NCBI GenBank assembly: GCA_025594325.1
Contig: JANHCV010000010.1
Span: forward strand, 186,001-250,000
DNA length: 64,000 nucleotides
Source: Blastocladiella emersonii ATCC 22665
Lineage: Eukaryota; Blastocladiomycota; Blastocladiomycetes; Blastocladiales; Blastocladiaceae
Direction of reading: 5' to 3'
Part shown: positions 1 through 10,168 of the stretch, piece by piece
Layout of the letters: every line of letters begins with the position of its first letter
How positions within the stretch are numbered: the stretch's first letter is position 1
The notes under the pieces: generated by a model
What the model was told of the DNA's origin: nothing
Database searches by the model: none
The model's input: only the letters and a program-made list of their open reading frames with translations
Program-made: the position numbers and the translations under genes

Positions 1-1518
1 CTTCGCGAGCGAGGGAGGAAGCGCCGGTGAGAGCGCCGCGATCGCAGAGTCGTCGAGCCGCGTGGCATTCAAGGCCAAGAGGCGAAGTCCAGGAGGCATG
101 TGCGCGGCGAGCAGCTCGGCGCCCTGAAGACCGAGATCGGAACCTTGGAGGATGAGGGCGGTGAGCGAGCGAGGGAGGTGCGGGAGCAGCGCGTTGACTC
201 CGTCGCGCGAAAAGCCGCGACCACCAATCGCGAGAGACTCGAGACCGGCCGCAGGGAACATGGACACGATCGAGGCGACCGTGTCGACCTCCGCCGGACC
301 GACGTCAAAGCAGTTGACTTCAAGCTCTCGGAGCGAGTCGAAGCGGAACGAGCCGAGCCCCTGGTAGAGCTGAGGGGTCAGCTTATGCTCGGAGATGATC
401 AGCGAAATGAGGCCCACGGCGCGAACAGGGAGTGGAGCGCCCATGACACCAACTGGAATCGTGCCGCTTTTGGTCGGCATAAATTGAACGGCGAGCTCTC
501 GAAGCGAGCTCGGAAGACGGTAAAGCATTGAGGCGAAGCCCGCGCAGGTTAACTGGACCCCAAACAGGCGAAGCGCATGGAGAGTTGAAGGGACAAAACG
601 CGCAAGCTTGTGGGCGGCAGCGTCGTCAAGCGGGCAGCGGGAAAGCTCGAGCTCTTTGAGCGTGGCGGGGAGATTGCCAATAAGGTACGGGAAAATTTTA
701 AGCAGCTCGGCCGGGGCAAAGTTAAGATCCGTAAGTTTGAGTGAGGTGAGACCGCGGGTCCATGGTACAGGGGTCGGTTGAGCAGGCCGCGGGAACGGAA
801 AGTTGCCGAACCAGTAGCAATCGACGTCGACGGCGCGCACCGTGGAGGAGAGGCGAAGTGCGAGCAGCCGCGGGAGGTCCAGCGTGCAGGAAGAAAACAG
901 GAGAGAGCGGAGCGCCTGGCTGGGGCTCGCCATGGCAGCGTTGAGCGCGTCAATGCCAGCGATCGAAATGCGCTTGCGGTTGAGGACCAATTCCTCCGCG
1001 GTACCAGCGGCAAGATCGGTGCAGATATGGTCAAAGCCCTCGTCGACGGGAGGCAGATTGCCAGGAATGTTAACTGAGCCCCAGTCAATGCCATCATAGT
1101 GATCCAAGATGGGGAGCACGCCAAAGGCGACAAAGATATTTCTGTCAGCACCGCGCCGGTTGAGCCAGTACCGGAACTTGTTATCAAGCTTGTGAGCGCC
1201 CGAGGCAGGCCACCACTCGAGCGTCGCGAGGTGTCGCTGATCGATGGCAACATTCAGTGCTTCACGCGGGCACGCTATCGGGAGGCCAGAGGCCGCCCAC
1301 TTGTTGAGGACAACAAAGTCGCCGCGTGCGGTTGCTGCGTCGAGAGAAAGGTACGAGGAGTGCAGTAAGAGAGCACGGTCGATGCTGGGGGCGAGAGCCC
1401 GGGGCAGGACGCGCGCGTACTCGAGGAGCCCGGCCTGGTCCAAAGGATCGCCGTGCTGCGCGATGGCAAAGAAAAGAATCCGCTCGAGGACCTTAGGCAG
1501 ATGAATAGCTTCAAACAT
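1..1518 (-). CDS. Leucine-rich-repeat protein, 3' end cut by window edge
   Basis: The reading frame is open from the ATG at 1518 to base 1, so 506 codons are visible and the stop lies outside. The first ~130 residues resemble the shared N-terminus of the local LRR family: a MFEAIHLPKVLERIL opening, then 'AQHGDP..GLLEYARVLPRAL', then ankyrin-like stretches such as 'LEWWPASG'. From about residue 230 on, irregular leucine-rich repeats follow, with units like 'LPRSLTALILQGSDL' and 'MPPGLRLLALNATRL'. The start was chosen because it aligns with the starts of the paralogues at 9960 and 54696. No signal peptide, membrane segment or intron is visible. Function is unknown; LRR proteins of this type are presumably protein-binding. 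Identity as an LRR protein is solid, the role is not. Confidence 0.8.
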   Translation of the reverse strand, partial: MFEAIHLPKVLERILFFAIAQHGDPLDQAGLLEYARVLPRALAPSIDRALLLHSSYLSLDAATARGDFVVLNKWAASGLPIACPREALNVAIDQRHLATLEWWPASGAHKLDNKFRYWLNRRGADRNIFVAFGVLPILDHYDGIDWGSVNIPGNLPPVDEGFDHICTDLAAGTAEELVLNRKRISIAGIDALNAAMASPSQALRSLLFSSCTLDLPRLLALRLSSTVRAVDVDCYWFGNFPFPRPAQPTPVPWTRGLTSLKLTDLNFAPAELLKIFPYLIGNLPATLKELELSRCPLDDAAAHKLARFVPSTLHALRLFGVQLTCAGFASMLYRLPSSLRELAVQFMPTKSGTIPVGVMGAPLPVRAVGLISLIISEHKLTPQLYQGLGSFRFDSLRELEVNCFDVGPAEVDTVASIVSMFPAAGLESLAIGGRGFSRDGVNALLPHLPRSLTALILQGSDLGLQGAELLAAHMPPGLRLLALNATRLDDSAIAALSPALPPSLAK

Positions 1519-2560
1519 GTTTCATGAGGTTACGTGGTGTTGCGGCCGAGGGGGAAGGGAGACGAGAGGAAGTGGAAGACGCGTTCAGACGCCGCCGGTG
1601 GCGGAGCTGGACACATTGAACGGCGAAGATGATCATCACCTGACTAGCCACATGATAAAGCGACGCGTCTCTCAACGCCTTGTCAGGGAGGTTTTGACCC
1701 AAAGCATTGTCCTAGAGCTTGTAAGTGTTCCATTCCAACTCGGCACCAGACCGCTTAAAATGGTGACGACGCAACCGTCCCAACCTGCCTGCCGCACTCC
1801 AGTCGAAGTCGCTGCCCAAGTCCAAGGATTTGGCTCCTCTCCAGCGTGATCACAGCAGCGTGTTCCCAGTTATCGACATGCGCTGGTGCGCGACCTCCTC
1901 GACACTTGATATGGCGAACGAGGGCGGCAAGATTGGCGTCCTGGACTGGCTCAGTGATAAACCGCCTCAAGCTGCTCCCATGTACACATGGGTAACTATT
2001 GACCAGGCTTGTGATTGGGTCGGCAAAAAAGACGGTACTCGAGTGATTCCGTCGCTTTGGTGGGCTCAAGTACCGTGGTATACCGTAATACTACGGTACG
2101 GCCTCGACCTACTGCGACGTGTTTGTCGAGCTGACCGTGATCCCACGCAGCTTCTCTCAGCGTGGAATGCATCTCTGAATAGTTCTCCGGTCGTGTCCGA
2201 CGTAAGCCCGGCGGGTTCTCCTCGCTCGCCGCGGTGCCCATTTTCAGAGCGCGAGAGTGGCGCAACGCGTGCTGACGCGATCAGGTGTGGCTGAGACTAA
2301 TTTTGGGACCCGCGGCCTTCGCGAGAGGCTGACACGCGCGCTGACGCAAATGCCGATCAGGTCAGCATCACGAAAGCCGCCGCTTCTGGTGCTGCACTCG
2401 AAAATGGCGTGCTCACCTCACCTCAGCATGGTCCATGAGCTACGCGCACACGGACTGGTGCCGCGCGCTACAACCTATACAAAAGCGCGGCACGCCCGCC
2501 TCTCCCAACCTTGATCCTCACAACAAAGCCCTTCCTCCCGAGGCACCCACACACAACAAA
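1519..2560. other. Intergenic stretch with decayed ankyrin-like fragment
   Basis: About 1 kb separates the divergent LRR gene and the NmrA-like gene. It holds the relic described at 1880-2010, one copy of a motif shared with other LRR neighbourhoods (1648-1671, CCACATGATA...ACGCGTC) and one copy of the 12-mer TGGCGCAACGCG (2258-2269), about 290 bp upstream of the NmrA-like start. No intact gene was seen. Confidence 0.5.
1880..2010 (+). pseudogene. Relic of ankyrin-like 'LDWL' repeat gene
   Basis: One frame reads 'STLDMANEGGKIGVLDWL' followed by 'QAAPMYTW'. This matches the C-terminal part of the better preserved gene at 6600-7657, which reads 'SAIDIASRAGQVAVLDWL' followed by 'QAAFEYTT'. Similarity stops on both sides after about 40 codons and no start or full repeat array surrounds it. 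It is best read as a decayed fragment of that family. The match is by eye only. Confidence 0.45.
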
Positions 2561-3424
2561 ATGACCGCCAACACCATCGCCCTCATCGGCCACCGCGGCC
2601 TCGCCGGCAAACCCATCGTCGAGGCCCTCGCCGCGTCGTCCGCCCACCCCAAGGTCAAGGTCCTGCACCGCCCCGGCTCGGACGCCTCGGGCCTGCCCGC
2701 CAACGTCGAGGCCGTCGAGGTCGATTTCGCCGACACGGCCGCCCTCACCAAGGCGCTCGCGGGCGTCGACATTCTGCTGTCCACGGTCGGCGCGCCGGGC
2801 ATCGCCGCGCAGATCGACCTGATCCCCGCCATCAAGGCCGCCGGCGTCAAGCTGTTCGTGCCGTCGGACCTCGCCGTGCTGTACACGCCGCACGAGCGCC
2901 GCGCGTTCGGGCTGCTCGAGGCCAAGGCGCGCGTCGAGGAGGCGCTGACCGCCGCGGGAGTGCCGTTCGCGGTGGTGCTGACGGGCGGGTTCACCGAGTA
3001 CTGCCTCGCGACGCCGTTCATCGGCATCGACGTCAAGGGCAACAAGCTGCACCTCGTGGGCAACGACGCGCGCACGCACTCGGTCGCGCTCAGCTCGACG
3101 GCGTACATTGCCGCGGCGTACGCATCGCTGTTCGCGGCGACGCCCGCGGCCGAGCTGGCGGGCCGCGCCATTGGCGTGAGCGAGGTCGTGGCCAATGGCG
3201 ACCAGATCGCGGCCGCGCTCGCCAAGAAGCACGGCGGCGTCGCGCCCACGGTCACGGTGCAGTCGCTGGCCGACGTCGACGCCGAGATCAAGACGAGCGA
3301 TTTCGCGCTGGCACCGCTGCTCCGCAAAAAGTGGGGGGCCGGATTCTTCACGGTCGGGTCCGACGTGCATATCGTCCCCGGGTACAAGCGTCGCACCCTC
3401 GAGGACTTCATCGCCAGCATCTGA
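2561..3424 (+). CDS. NmrA-like / isoflavone-reductase-like NAD(P)-binding protein
   Basis: A 287-residue single-exon protein. It opens with a Rossmann beta strand and a glycine motif, G10-x-x-G13-x-x-G16 (IALIGHRGLAGK), as in the atypical short-chain dehydrogenase family NmrA/isoflavone reductase/phenylcoumaran benzylic ether reductase. Further family marks are 'VDILLSTVG', 'AAGVKLFVPSDLA' and 'VPFAVVLTGGFTEY'. Proteins of this family are either NAD(P)H-dependent reductases or redox sensors; the sequence does not tell which. No catalytic lysine could be assigned by eye. The ATG at 2561 is used because the Rossmann strand begins a few residues after it and CAAA precedes it. Codons end almost always in G or C, like the housekeeping block and unlike the LRR neighbours. 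Confidence 0.85.
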   Translation: MTANTIALIGHRGLAGKPIVEALAASSAHPKVKVLHRPGSDASGLPANVEAVEVDFADTAALTKALAGVDILLSTVGAPGIAAQIDLIPAIKAAGVKLFVPSDLAVLYTPHERRAFGLLEAKARVEEALTAAGVPFAVVLTGGFTEYCLATPFIGIDVKGNKLHLVGNDARTHSVALSSTAYIAAAYASLFAATPAAELAGRAIGVSEVVANGDQIAAALAKKHGGVAPTVTVQSLADVDAEIKTSDFALAPLLRKKWGAGFFTVGSDVHIVPGYKRRTLEDFIASI

Positions 3425-3528
3425 GTCTCTCAAGGGTCATGAATAATACAAACAGGTTGTTCTGATGAGCACTGATGCATCAGCAGCATCGTTGTGGGAG
3501 GGAAACGCGAGTGTGCAAGAGTCATAGA

Positions 3529-5379
3529 TCACTCCACCGCTGCGGGAACCAACATTTCCTTAATGCGGGCCTCGCCCTCGGTCGAGACCAGCGTGCGACG
3601 CGTGTCCACCTCGGTGAGAGCGGGGAGCGCGCGTGCCTCGAGTATCTCGATGATCGAGTCGTTGACTGGCGTGCTGCTGACCGTCAAAATCTTGAGCGTT
3701 TCTGGCAGCACAGGGATTAAGCGCGCCATGCTCTCGTTGCCAACGCCGCTGCACCCAAGGTTGAGCGAGGTGAGCGAGGTGGCACGCGGGAGCCACGACG
3801 CGAGTGCGTCCACTTCGGCGGGTCCCAGCTTGACGCTGTTGAGGCAGAGACTGGCAAAGGCAGCCGTCGGCAGATCCGCCAGCAACTCGGCGAGCGCGCC
3901 GGGTGCAAACTTGTTGCACACAAAGACGAGGTGCTGCAGCGCGCTGGGGAGAGCTCGCGCGAACCGGGCCGCGTCGAGCGCGTACATGTCCATGTGCGTG
4001 ATGTAGAGCGTCCGAAAGTTGGGCGCCTTGGCCGAGACGCGCTCCATGAACTCGGGCAGTCCCGCGTCGATGCCCGAGTTGCTGCTCAGGTCGAGCAGGG
4101 TCAGGGTGGCAGGAATCGCCGCGGCGAGCTGGGGCAGGTGCCCGGCCTTCATCGAGGCCACGGAAAGGCGCAGCTTGCTCAGCTGCGGCGGATTGCGCGC
4201 CGCGAGAGCAACCGCCGCGGCGGGATGGATCCCAAAGTTGCCGCTCAAGTTCAGATCAAGAAGCGAGTCGGGAAGCGCGGCAATGATGATTCTGGCGATT
4301 TCCGGGGAGAGTCGGCTTGACTCGAGCGACAAGGTTTCGAGGCAGGTGAGAGCGGGAAGCCGAGTCGCAAAAGCTTTGGCGGCCTCGTCTGACCACGCAC
4401 TGCGCGCGAGGTGGAGCGTGACGAGGCCGATGGGCAAGTGGCCGACAATGGCGCGCGTCGCAAGCGGGCCCTCGATGCAGTAGTGCAGCTTGAGGTGTTT
4501 GAGGGTCGCGGGCAGGTACGACACGAGTGCCGCTGCCGATTGGGGGTCGAGCGTATTGAACGACAGGTCCAGCTTGGTCAGCGTCGCGGGAAGCAGCGGC
4601 GACATGCTCGTGAAGGCAGCACACGTCAGCTTGACCGACGAGAGTTCAAGTTCGGTCAGCCCCGAGGGAAGCAGGGACAGCAGTTGGTCAAAGTGCCCGA
4701 TCCGGTTGAAGCTGAGATTGAGCTTGGTGATCGAGTCGGGCAGGCGCAGCGCGCGTGCGCGGGTCATGTCGAGGTCGCACGAGGTAAAGGAAAACGAGTC
4801 GACCCGCTGGTCCGGGGAGGCGAGGGCGCGGTTGAGTATCTCGATGCCGTGGAGCGTGGTCCGGCGCATCGTCAGCTTGAACTCGGTCGCGCGGCCCGAA
4901 GCGATATCGTCTGCCAAAGCGGCGATCGCCGCGTCGCCCGGAGCCACGCCAGGCGAGGGGCCCGTGGCGCGCAAGTCGAGTGCCGTGATGACCTGCAGGG
5001 GCGGGTGGCGCGGCAGCGTGACGGCCGACTTGTTTTCGCGCCAGAATGCCACCACGCCCTCGTGGCCGCGGTTGATGGCCTCATTGACGTCGCGGCAGCC
5101 AATGCTCAGGTCCAAGCCGCAGTCGCGCCAGACCTCGAGCAGCGCCACGTTGCCGCTCACCGTCGCGTTCTTGACGTTGAGGCTCGGGCACCTGCGCAGA
5201 ACCGCGCGGGTGACGTCCGATACGTCGGCGCGCGGCATGACACCAAGGTACGGGAGCATCCCGCGCAGATCGTCGAGCGCGTGCAGCTCGACGGCGCGGA
5301 CCAAGATGGCCTCGACAAGGTCGCTCACCGCGAGCCGGGGCGGATGTTGCAGCAAGTTCAAGGCGTCCATTCGATCCAT
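3529..5379 (-). CDS. Leucine-rich-repeat protein with ankyrin-like N-terminus
   Basis: 616 residues in one exon. The N-terminal ~150 residues are the family header: an 'LVEAILVRAVELHALDD' helix, then 'VALLEVWRDCGLDLSIG' and 'EGVVAFWRENKSAV', which look like degenerate ankyrin or DWW repeats. From about residue 190 to the end there are roughly 14 LRR units of 24-28 residues, for example 'LPATLTKLDLSFNTL' and 'LPETLKILTVSSTPV'. No signal peptide or TM segment. It points towards the NmrA-like gene (convergent, ~105 bp apart). The function is unknown; a cytosolic protein-interaction scaffold is a reasonable guess. Confidence 0.85.
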   Translation of the reverse strand: MDRMDALNLLQHPPRLAVSDLVEAILVRAVELHALDDLRGMLPYLGVMPRADVSDVTRAVLRRCPSLNVKNATVSGNVALLEVWRDCGLDLSIGCRDVNEAINRGHEGVVAFWRENKSAVTLPRHPPLQVITALDLRATGPSPGVAPGDAAIAALADDIASGRATEFKLTMRRTTLHGIEILNRALASPDQRVDSFSFTSCDLDMTRARALRLPDSITKLNLSFNRIGHFDQLLSLLPSGLTELELSSVKLTCAAFTSMSPLLPATLTKLDLSFNTLDPQSAAALVSYLPATLKHLKLHYCIEGPLATRAIVGHLPIGLVTLHLARSAWSDEAAKAFATRLPALTCLETLSLESSRLSPEIARIIIAALPDSLLDLNLSGNFGIHPAAAVALAARNPPQLSKLRLSVASMKAGHLPQLAAAIPATLTLLDLSSNSGIDAGLPEFMERVSAKAPNFRTLYITHMDMYALDAARFARALPSALQHLVFVCNKFAPGALAELLADLPTAAFASLCLNSVKLGPAEVDALASWLPRATSLTSLNLGCSGVGNESMARLIPVLPETLKILTVSSTPVNDSIIEILEARALPALTEVDTRRTLVSTEGEARIKEMLVPAAVE

Positions 5380-5639
5380 TTATTGATGATTCTCCTAGTT
5401 GTTGGGGAGAGCGAGGACCCTGTGAGTGCGTGAGCCACCGGACTTGGGGGGCGGGGTCGGCGACACGTTCTCCGACCTCGCCGACCTTGGGCGCCTCTCT
5501 CCCTCGCACTCCGCCGTCGCCGCTCATGAACTCGCTTATACCTGATGCAACTCCATGAACGATGATCTTGAAACCATGTTCCGTTGTCCGATCGGGCTCG
5601 CTCAAGGCAGCGTGATCCTTGCCGCTCGCGCGGAGCGGT

Positions 5640-6290
5640 GAGTCTCGACCCGCTCCCGTTCCTTCGTGTTGCGCTGGGCATGTCCAAGTATCTTCGCGTC
5701 GACTTCGGGCTGTTCACGTTTACGTTCGTTTACGAGGCCGCCAACGCTTGCAACCAACCGCTTCTTAGGGAGTTTGCTGATATGTGCGAACCGAATGAAC
5801 CTGACGTTGAAGCTAGCTACGGGCGGCCTACTACGAAAGGCGGGCTGATACCCTTGAATCGTGGTGATCGCTGGGCATCTCGCCGCCCACGTTAGTTTGC
5901 TCCTCCGGGCCAACAGTCTCCGTATTCGACCTTCGGAGCGCACTGGTGTTGAGCTGGACACGAGCACCGTCGAGAAGGCCACCGAGCTTGACTGGATCCG
6001 CGCTTTGGATTGCATCAGTACAAGGTGATGCGTGCTTCCTTTAGCCCGGACATGGAATGAAGTTGAACATCGCTCCACTGGACCCGCTGTCCTCGGGTGG
6101 TGGCGCTGGAAGCGTCCAGTTTGGTTCAGAGCACGCCGATCATGGACATTGTTTTGGGCGACGTAACAGACCTGCTTCATCGTATTCGAGACGCTGCGCC
6201 TGCCACGGCCTTCTCGCACTGGTGCAGCACGATGCCATTGCTCCCCATGTTCCGCAGGCGCAGCAGAGTATAAACTCCTAACTGGCTTAC
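5640..6290 (+). pseudogene. Heavily decayed ankyrin-like ('EWWR') gene
   Basis: Pieces of the ankyrin-like repeat can be read in different frames: 'VYEAANACNQPLLREF' near 5730, 'TLESW-stop-SLGI' near 5850 (where the family has a second Trp codon, TGG, here TGA), and 'VLGWWRWKR' near 6090. They lie in the same order and orientation as repeats in the better preserved gene that starts near 6600. Frames change and stops occur, so no protein can be made. The rest of 5380-6600 shows nothing recognisable. Confidence 0.4.
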
Positions 6291-6599
6291 GGCTGCGCCC
6301 AGGTACACCAGATCCTACCTGAACAGCGTGTCGTCTTGGCTGACAAGGTCGCCCGTGCTCGGCTCCTTTCATCGCACCGGTCGTGAAACCAAATGGTGAA
6401 ATATATGGTCTTTTTCGCCCTGTAATGAGCGTCTATGTGCTCACACGTTGGTTTCGGGTCGGCTTGCTGCTCGCGACGACGCGCTGCGCCACAGCGTGAC
6501 GTCGTGCGTCGAGTGCGCCACTCACGCGATTGAGGACGAGCAGTGCATACATTGAATCGAATGCGCGGCCATCTCACAACGGGTCGCTCGAGCGCCGTC

Positions 6600-7657
6600 T
6601 TCTCTCCCTTCTGCCACCACACAGCCAAAATGGACTCGAATGAAACACGCGTCAAACGGCTGCCGCTCACGACGCGCTCGTGCACCCAAGCCTTACGGGC
6701 CGGCACGACCTTCTCGCGTGGTGGCAGCGGGCGGGACTCTGCTTGCCCAGCCGTGCCGAGTACTCGCTCTCGCTCCACGTCGCCGTCCTCGACTTTTGGC
6801 GCACGTCCGGAGTCGAGTTCACGTACAACGAGCAGTCCATTGACGGCGCCGCGTCCGATGGCCGCATCGACGTCCTCGAGTGGTGGCGCCTGAGCGGGCT
6901 CCCGCTCAAGTTCTCAAAACGCGCGCTGAACGGAGCCTCGGCCAACGGCCACCTCGCCGTGCTGCAGTGGTTTGAGACGCACGACCTCTTTCACCAGTCC
7001 TCGATGGACGCCGTCGACGGCGCCGCTGGCGTCGGCAACGTCATGATTTTCGAGTAGTGGTGGACGCTCAGCCACAAGTTTCTATACTCGCACCGCGCCA
7101 TGGACACGGCCGCGGCCAACGGCCATCTCCCCGTCGTCAAGTGGTTTACTGCGCATGGACTCGAGTTTCGGCAGCGACACGCGTTGTTCGAGGCGTTCCA
7201 AGGTGGCCACATTGACGTCTTGAACTGGTGGCGCGAGGCGGGGCTGCCCGTCTCCCTCACCGACATCATGCGCGAGGTGCGCCGCAACTTGTACCGTTTT
7301 CCCGTCCCAGCGCTCGAGTTCCTGCACGCCGTTGATCCGACGTGCTTTGACGGGATGAAGTGGAGGAAACTCATCCCCACCGGCATCCACTGCGGCCACA
7401 CGGAGCATCTCGCTTGGATTCTTGCTTGCCGCGTGCCGCAAGACAGTCGGCGATGGATCAGCGAGCCATCGGCCATCGATATCGCAAGCCGCGCTGGCCA
7501 AGTCGCCGTCCTTGACTGGCTGGTGGCCAACTTGTCGCAAGCCGCCTTCGAGTACACAACTCTGATACCGCAGCCGTACACTGTGCAAGTCCACGACTGG
7601 TTGGTTCATGCGGATGGTCGGCAAGCTCCAACCCCCTGCCCCAGTCCAAACCCCTGA
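6600..7657 (+). pseudogene. Ankyrin-like repeat gene broken by one nonsense codon
   Basis: A single frame carries ankyrin-like repeats from about 6640 to the stop at 7657, with units such as 'GRIDVLEWWRLSGLPLKF', 'GHLAVLQWFETHDLF' and 'GHIDVLNWWREAGLPV'. It is interrupted only at 7055-7057, where a TAG stands at the position of the first Trp of an 'EWWW' motif (a single TGG to TAG change). About 200 codons after it stay open, so the lesion looks recent, or the site is read through. The N-terminus is missing: an in-frame TGA lies just upstream of 'AAAHDALVHPSL' and no good ATG follows. The ATG at 6630 is in another frame. Such proteins form large families in some zoosporic fungi; function unknown. 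Confidence 0.6.
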
Positions 7658-8778
7658 CGCGTTTTACATCAATGTACCGATACTACAAGGATGGGTGCTT
7701 CGGCTGCAATGATGGCCATGAAACCGGATCCATGTACCGGATCGGCCTGCAAAGTTGGGCGGCGGAAGGCCCTCAGTTTGTTCATGAGTTTGCTCCGACA
7801 TTGTACTGTACTGCGTGCAGTCGCAATAAATTGCGATTTCTTTTTCGATTGCTTCGCGTTCGAGTACCGTGGAGTTATCAACTGTCTGAGTTGTGCCACA
7901 AACCAGGGTTGCAACTCAACGCTGCGAGAATGTTAAGCGAAAACACTAGCCGCGACTGATCTCGCCTCCTTCCCGAGTCACCCGAGACACGTTCAATCGA
8001 TGCGACTGTCCTATAACAAGCAAAAATTGTGCCCGCAATCTCTCTATCTTCGGATTTGGCGATCAAGGAAGTGATGCTCCCGTAGTTGGTGGCGGCTATG
8101 ATGCTCGCCAGCACCAAAGCAGGAGTAGCGCGAGGAATCCGACCCTCGTCACACTGGGCTGCTCTCCAGGGTTCCACCCAGCAAATGGATCGGAGAATTT
8201 ACTTGGATAGCACGCTCACCTCAGGTCAACGGGGACAGTCGCATCGCGCACACACCCTGGAGCCAGTCCTTGCGTTGGGCGAGCGAGTTCAATAGCAAAA
8301 GCAAGAATCTGATCGCAGTCCCTCGGGACAAGACCATCGCCCAGTGTATTGCATGAAGTATACATTGATTCAAGCCAGGGTAGATTGCACTGAGAGGAGG
8401 CCAAGCGGAACGGATCGGCGCGGCAGTGAGTGCCTCCGAGGCTCGACGCCACATCACATGATAGATCGACGCGTCTCGCGCGCAAGGTTCGCATGAGAGC
8501 GGTTCAAACCTCACTACAGCGCCGGCGCCAAATTGCGCCACGCCTAGCGTTACAAGTTTGGACGCGCGCCAAGCAACTGGACGAGCTGCGTCTGCACACT
8601 GACGAGACTGGAGCCGCTTCACGTTGCGCTCATTTAATCCATCGTTCGATCAGCAAAAAAACATTTTATTGGGCCAAAAGGTTTGAATAGGAGACAGAAT
8701 AAAATGAATGACGTTGATAGGATGAATGTCCCGAGGAACCGTTGTTCTTGGAGAGAATAGAGCGAACTCGACCTCGGC
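7658..8778. other. Intergenic, no gene seen
   Basis: 1.1 kb between the broken ankyrin-like gene and the 3' end of the LRR gene at 8779. Open frames here are short, of low complexity and unlike any family known to me. The only recognisable item is a copy of the LRR-neighbourhood motif at 8454-8477 (TCACATGATA...ACGCGTC). Confidence 0.5.
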
Positions 8779-9960
8779 CTAGTGGTCCTTCTCAGGGTAA
8801 ATTTCGAACCCGCGGAGCTGCAAGTCAAGCCCAGCGACAGCATGAAACGTATCCATGCCGACGCTCGTCACCATGTTGGCCCTCAGGCAGATTTCGTTGA
8901 GGTCTCGCGGCAGTTGCTCCGCAAGGATACGCGCCCCCTCGTCCGTGATCTGGTTGCAACTCAGGTCCAGCGCGGTCAGACTTGGTGGTAACGCGCGCGC
9001 GAGAGCAGCGACCCCCATGTCATCAATACTCGCGCAAGTCAAAGACAATGAGCGAAGCTGCGGGGGCATGTTGGAGGCAAGCAGCTCGGCGCCCTGGGTT
9101 CCAAAGTCTGATCTGCTAATCTTGAGCTTGGTGAGCGAGAGAGGGAGACCTGGAATCAAAGCGAGAACGGAATCGCGAGAGAATCTGTTATGGCTGAGCG
9201 AAAGTGACTCGAGCCCAGCGCGAAGCACGTTCCGGATGGCACGAATCACGTCCGATTCCTCCCGAGGAGCGCAAATCGTACCAATACTCAGTGCTCGAAG
9301 CGAGCAAAGTTGCAAAGAATCAAAGACGCGGAACATACGTATACGTGGATGCAGCTCGTAATCGGTGAGATGCAGCGAGGTCAGCGACAAGCGGTGACGC
9401 GAAGGAGGAGCGCTTGGTGCGCTAAGCGCCGTCTCGGGAACCGAGCAGTTTGCTCCACGGTCTGATGCAAAAGAAACGCTCAAGTTCCGAAGAGACGGCG
9501 GAAAAAGTCGGACAACTGACGCAAAACCCTCGTCGCTCACCTTGATCCCAACGAGCGTGAGACTTTCGAATCTGCACGGGAGTGCCGAAGCCTGTTTGCG
9601 TGCGGCGTTGTCGTTTATCGGACAAACACTGAGATGCAGGTACTTGAGACCGGCAGGAAGTGCGCCAAGGAACCACGGGAGCATGGTGCTCAGCTGATCT
9701 TGTGTCCAGTCGTTGCATTCGAGAGTCAGCGACTCTAGACCAGCAGGCCAGGTCATGGGCTTTGGTTGAGCGGACATAGAGGCGGGCAGCTTGCTCATCC
9801 AGTGACAATCGAAGCTCACGCTGCGCAACGACTCACAAGCGTACTCGAGAAGCCCCGCCGTGTCGTGTGGGTCCCCGTGCTGTGCAATCGCGTGCGCGAG
9901 GATCCGCTCGAGCACCGCGGGAACATGAACAGCGTGGAGCACATTGCATGAGGTTTCCAT
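8779..9960 (-). CDS. Leucine-rich-repeat protein, short family member
   Basis: 393 residues from the ATG at 9960. An upstream in-frame ATG at 9981 would add seven residues, but 9960 matches the paralogues. The header 'HVPAVLERILAHAIAQHGDP' is nearly the same as in the gene at the left edge. The ankyrin-like part of the header is missing, so LRRs begin at about residue 50 and run to the end in units such as 'LPPSLTALDLSCNQI' and 'LPLSLTKLKISRSDF'. No intron, signal peptide or TM segment. It starts 208 bp from the divergent UBLCP1-like gene. Function unknown. Confidence 0.85.
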   Translation of the reverse strand: METSCNVLHAVHVPAVLERILAHAIAQHGDPHDTAGLLEYACESLRSVSFDCHWMSKLPASMSAQPKPMTWPAGLESLTLECNDWTQDQLSTMLPWFLGALPAGLKYLHLSVCPINDNAARKQASALPCRFESLTLVGIKVSDEGFASVVRLFPPSLRNLSVSFASDRGANCSVPETALSAPSAPPSRHRLSLTSLHLTDYELHPRIRMFRVFDSLQLCSLRALSIGTICAPREESDVIRAIRNVLRAGLESLSLSHNRFSRDSVLALIPGLPLSLTKLKISRSDFGTQGAELLASNMPPQLRSLSLTCASIDDMGVAALARALPPSLTALDLSCNQITDEGARILAEQLPRDLNEICLRANMVTSVGMDTFHAVAGLDLQLRGFEIYPEKDH

Positions 9961-10168
9961 GGCTGAAGGTCTCAGGATCACGAGGGCGGGAGAGCGCTGT
10001 GCTAGGGGAGTCGGCGGCGTGTGTGAGTCGACGACGCCACGACGGACGCGTCACGCGTCGCTCTCCCACCCCTGCCGCGACGCATGCGGCTGAGACCTGT
10101 TCGCTCCACTCGCCCGCCGCCAACTCTCCCTCTCTTCATACAAACCCGACTCGTTGCAACGCACCGCC
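9961..10168. promoter_or_regulatory. Divergent promoter, LRR gene and UBLCP1-like gene
   Basis: 208 bp between two diverging start codons must hold both promoters. It is GC-rich, without an evident TATA box. Short pyrimidine tracts (CTCTCCC, CTCTCCCTCTCTTC) precede the UBLCP1-like start, as in many fungal promoters. Confidence 0.5.

Noticed and set aside
2468-3433. Two long minus-strand frames opposite the NmrA-like gene
   Set aside because: They are shadows of a gene with almost only G/C-ending codons; the plus-strand protein has clear family motifs and the minus frames do not.
5602-6372. 256-codon minus-strand frame
   Set aside because: It lies opposite the plus-strand ankyrin-like relic and reads as basic, unordered sequence without family marks.
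8495-8515. tRNA T-arm suggested by GGTTCAAACCTC
   Set aside because: The flanking bases do not pair into a five-base stem and no other tRNA arms are near.
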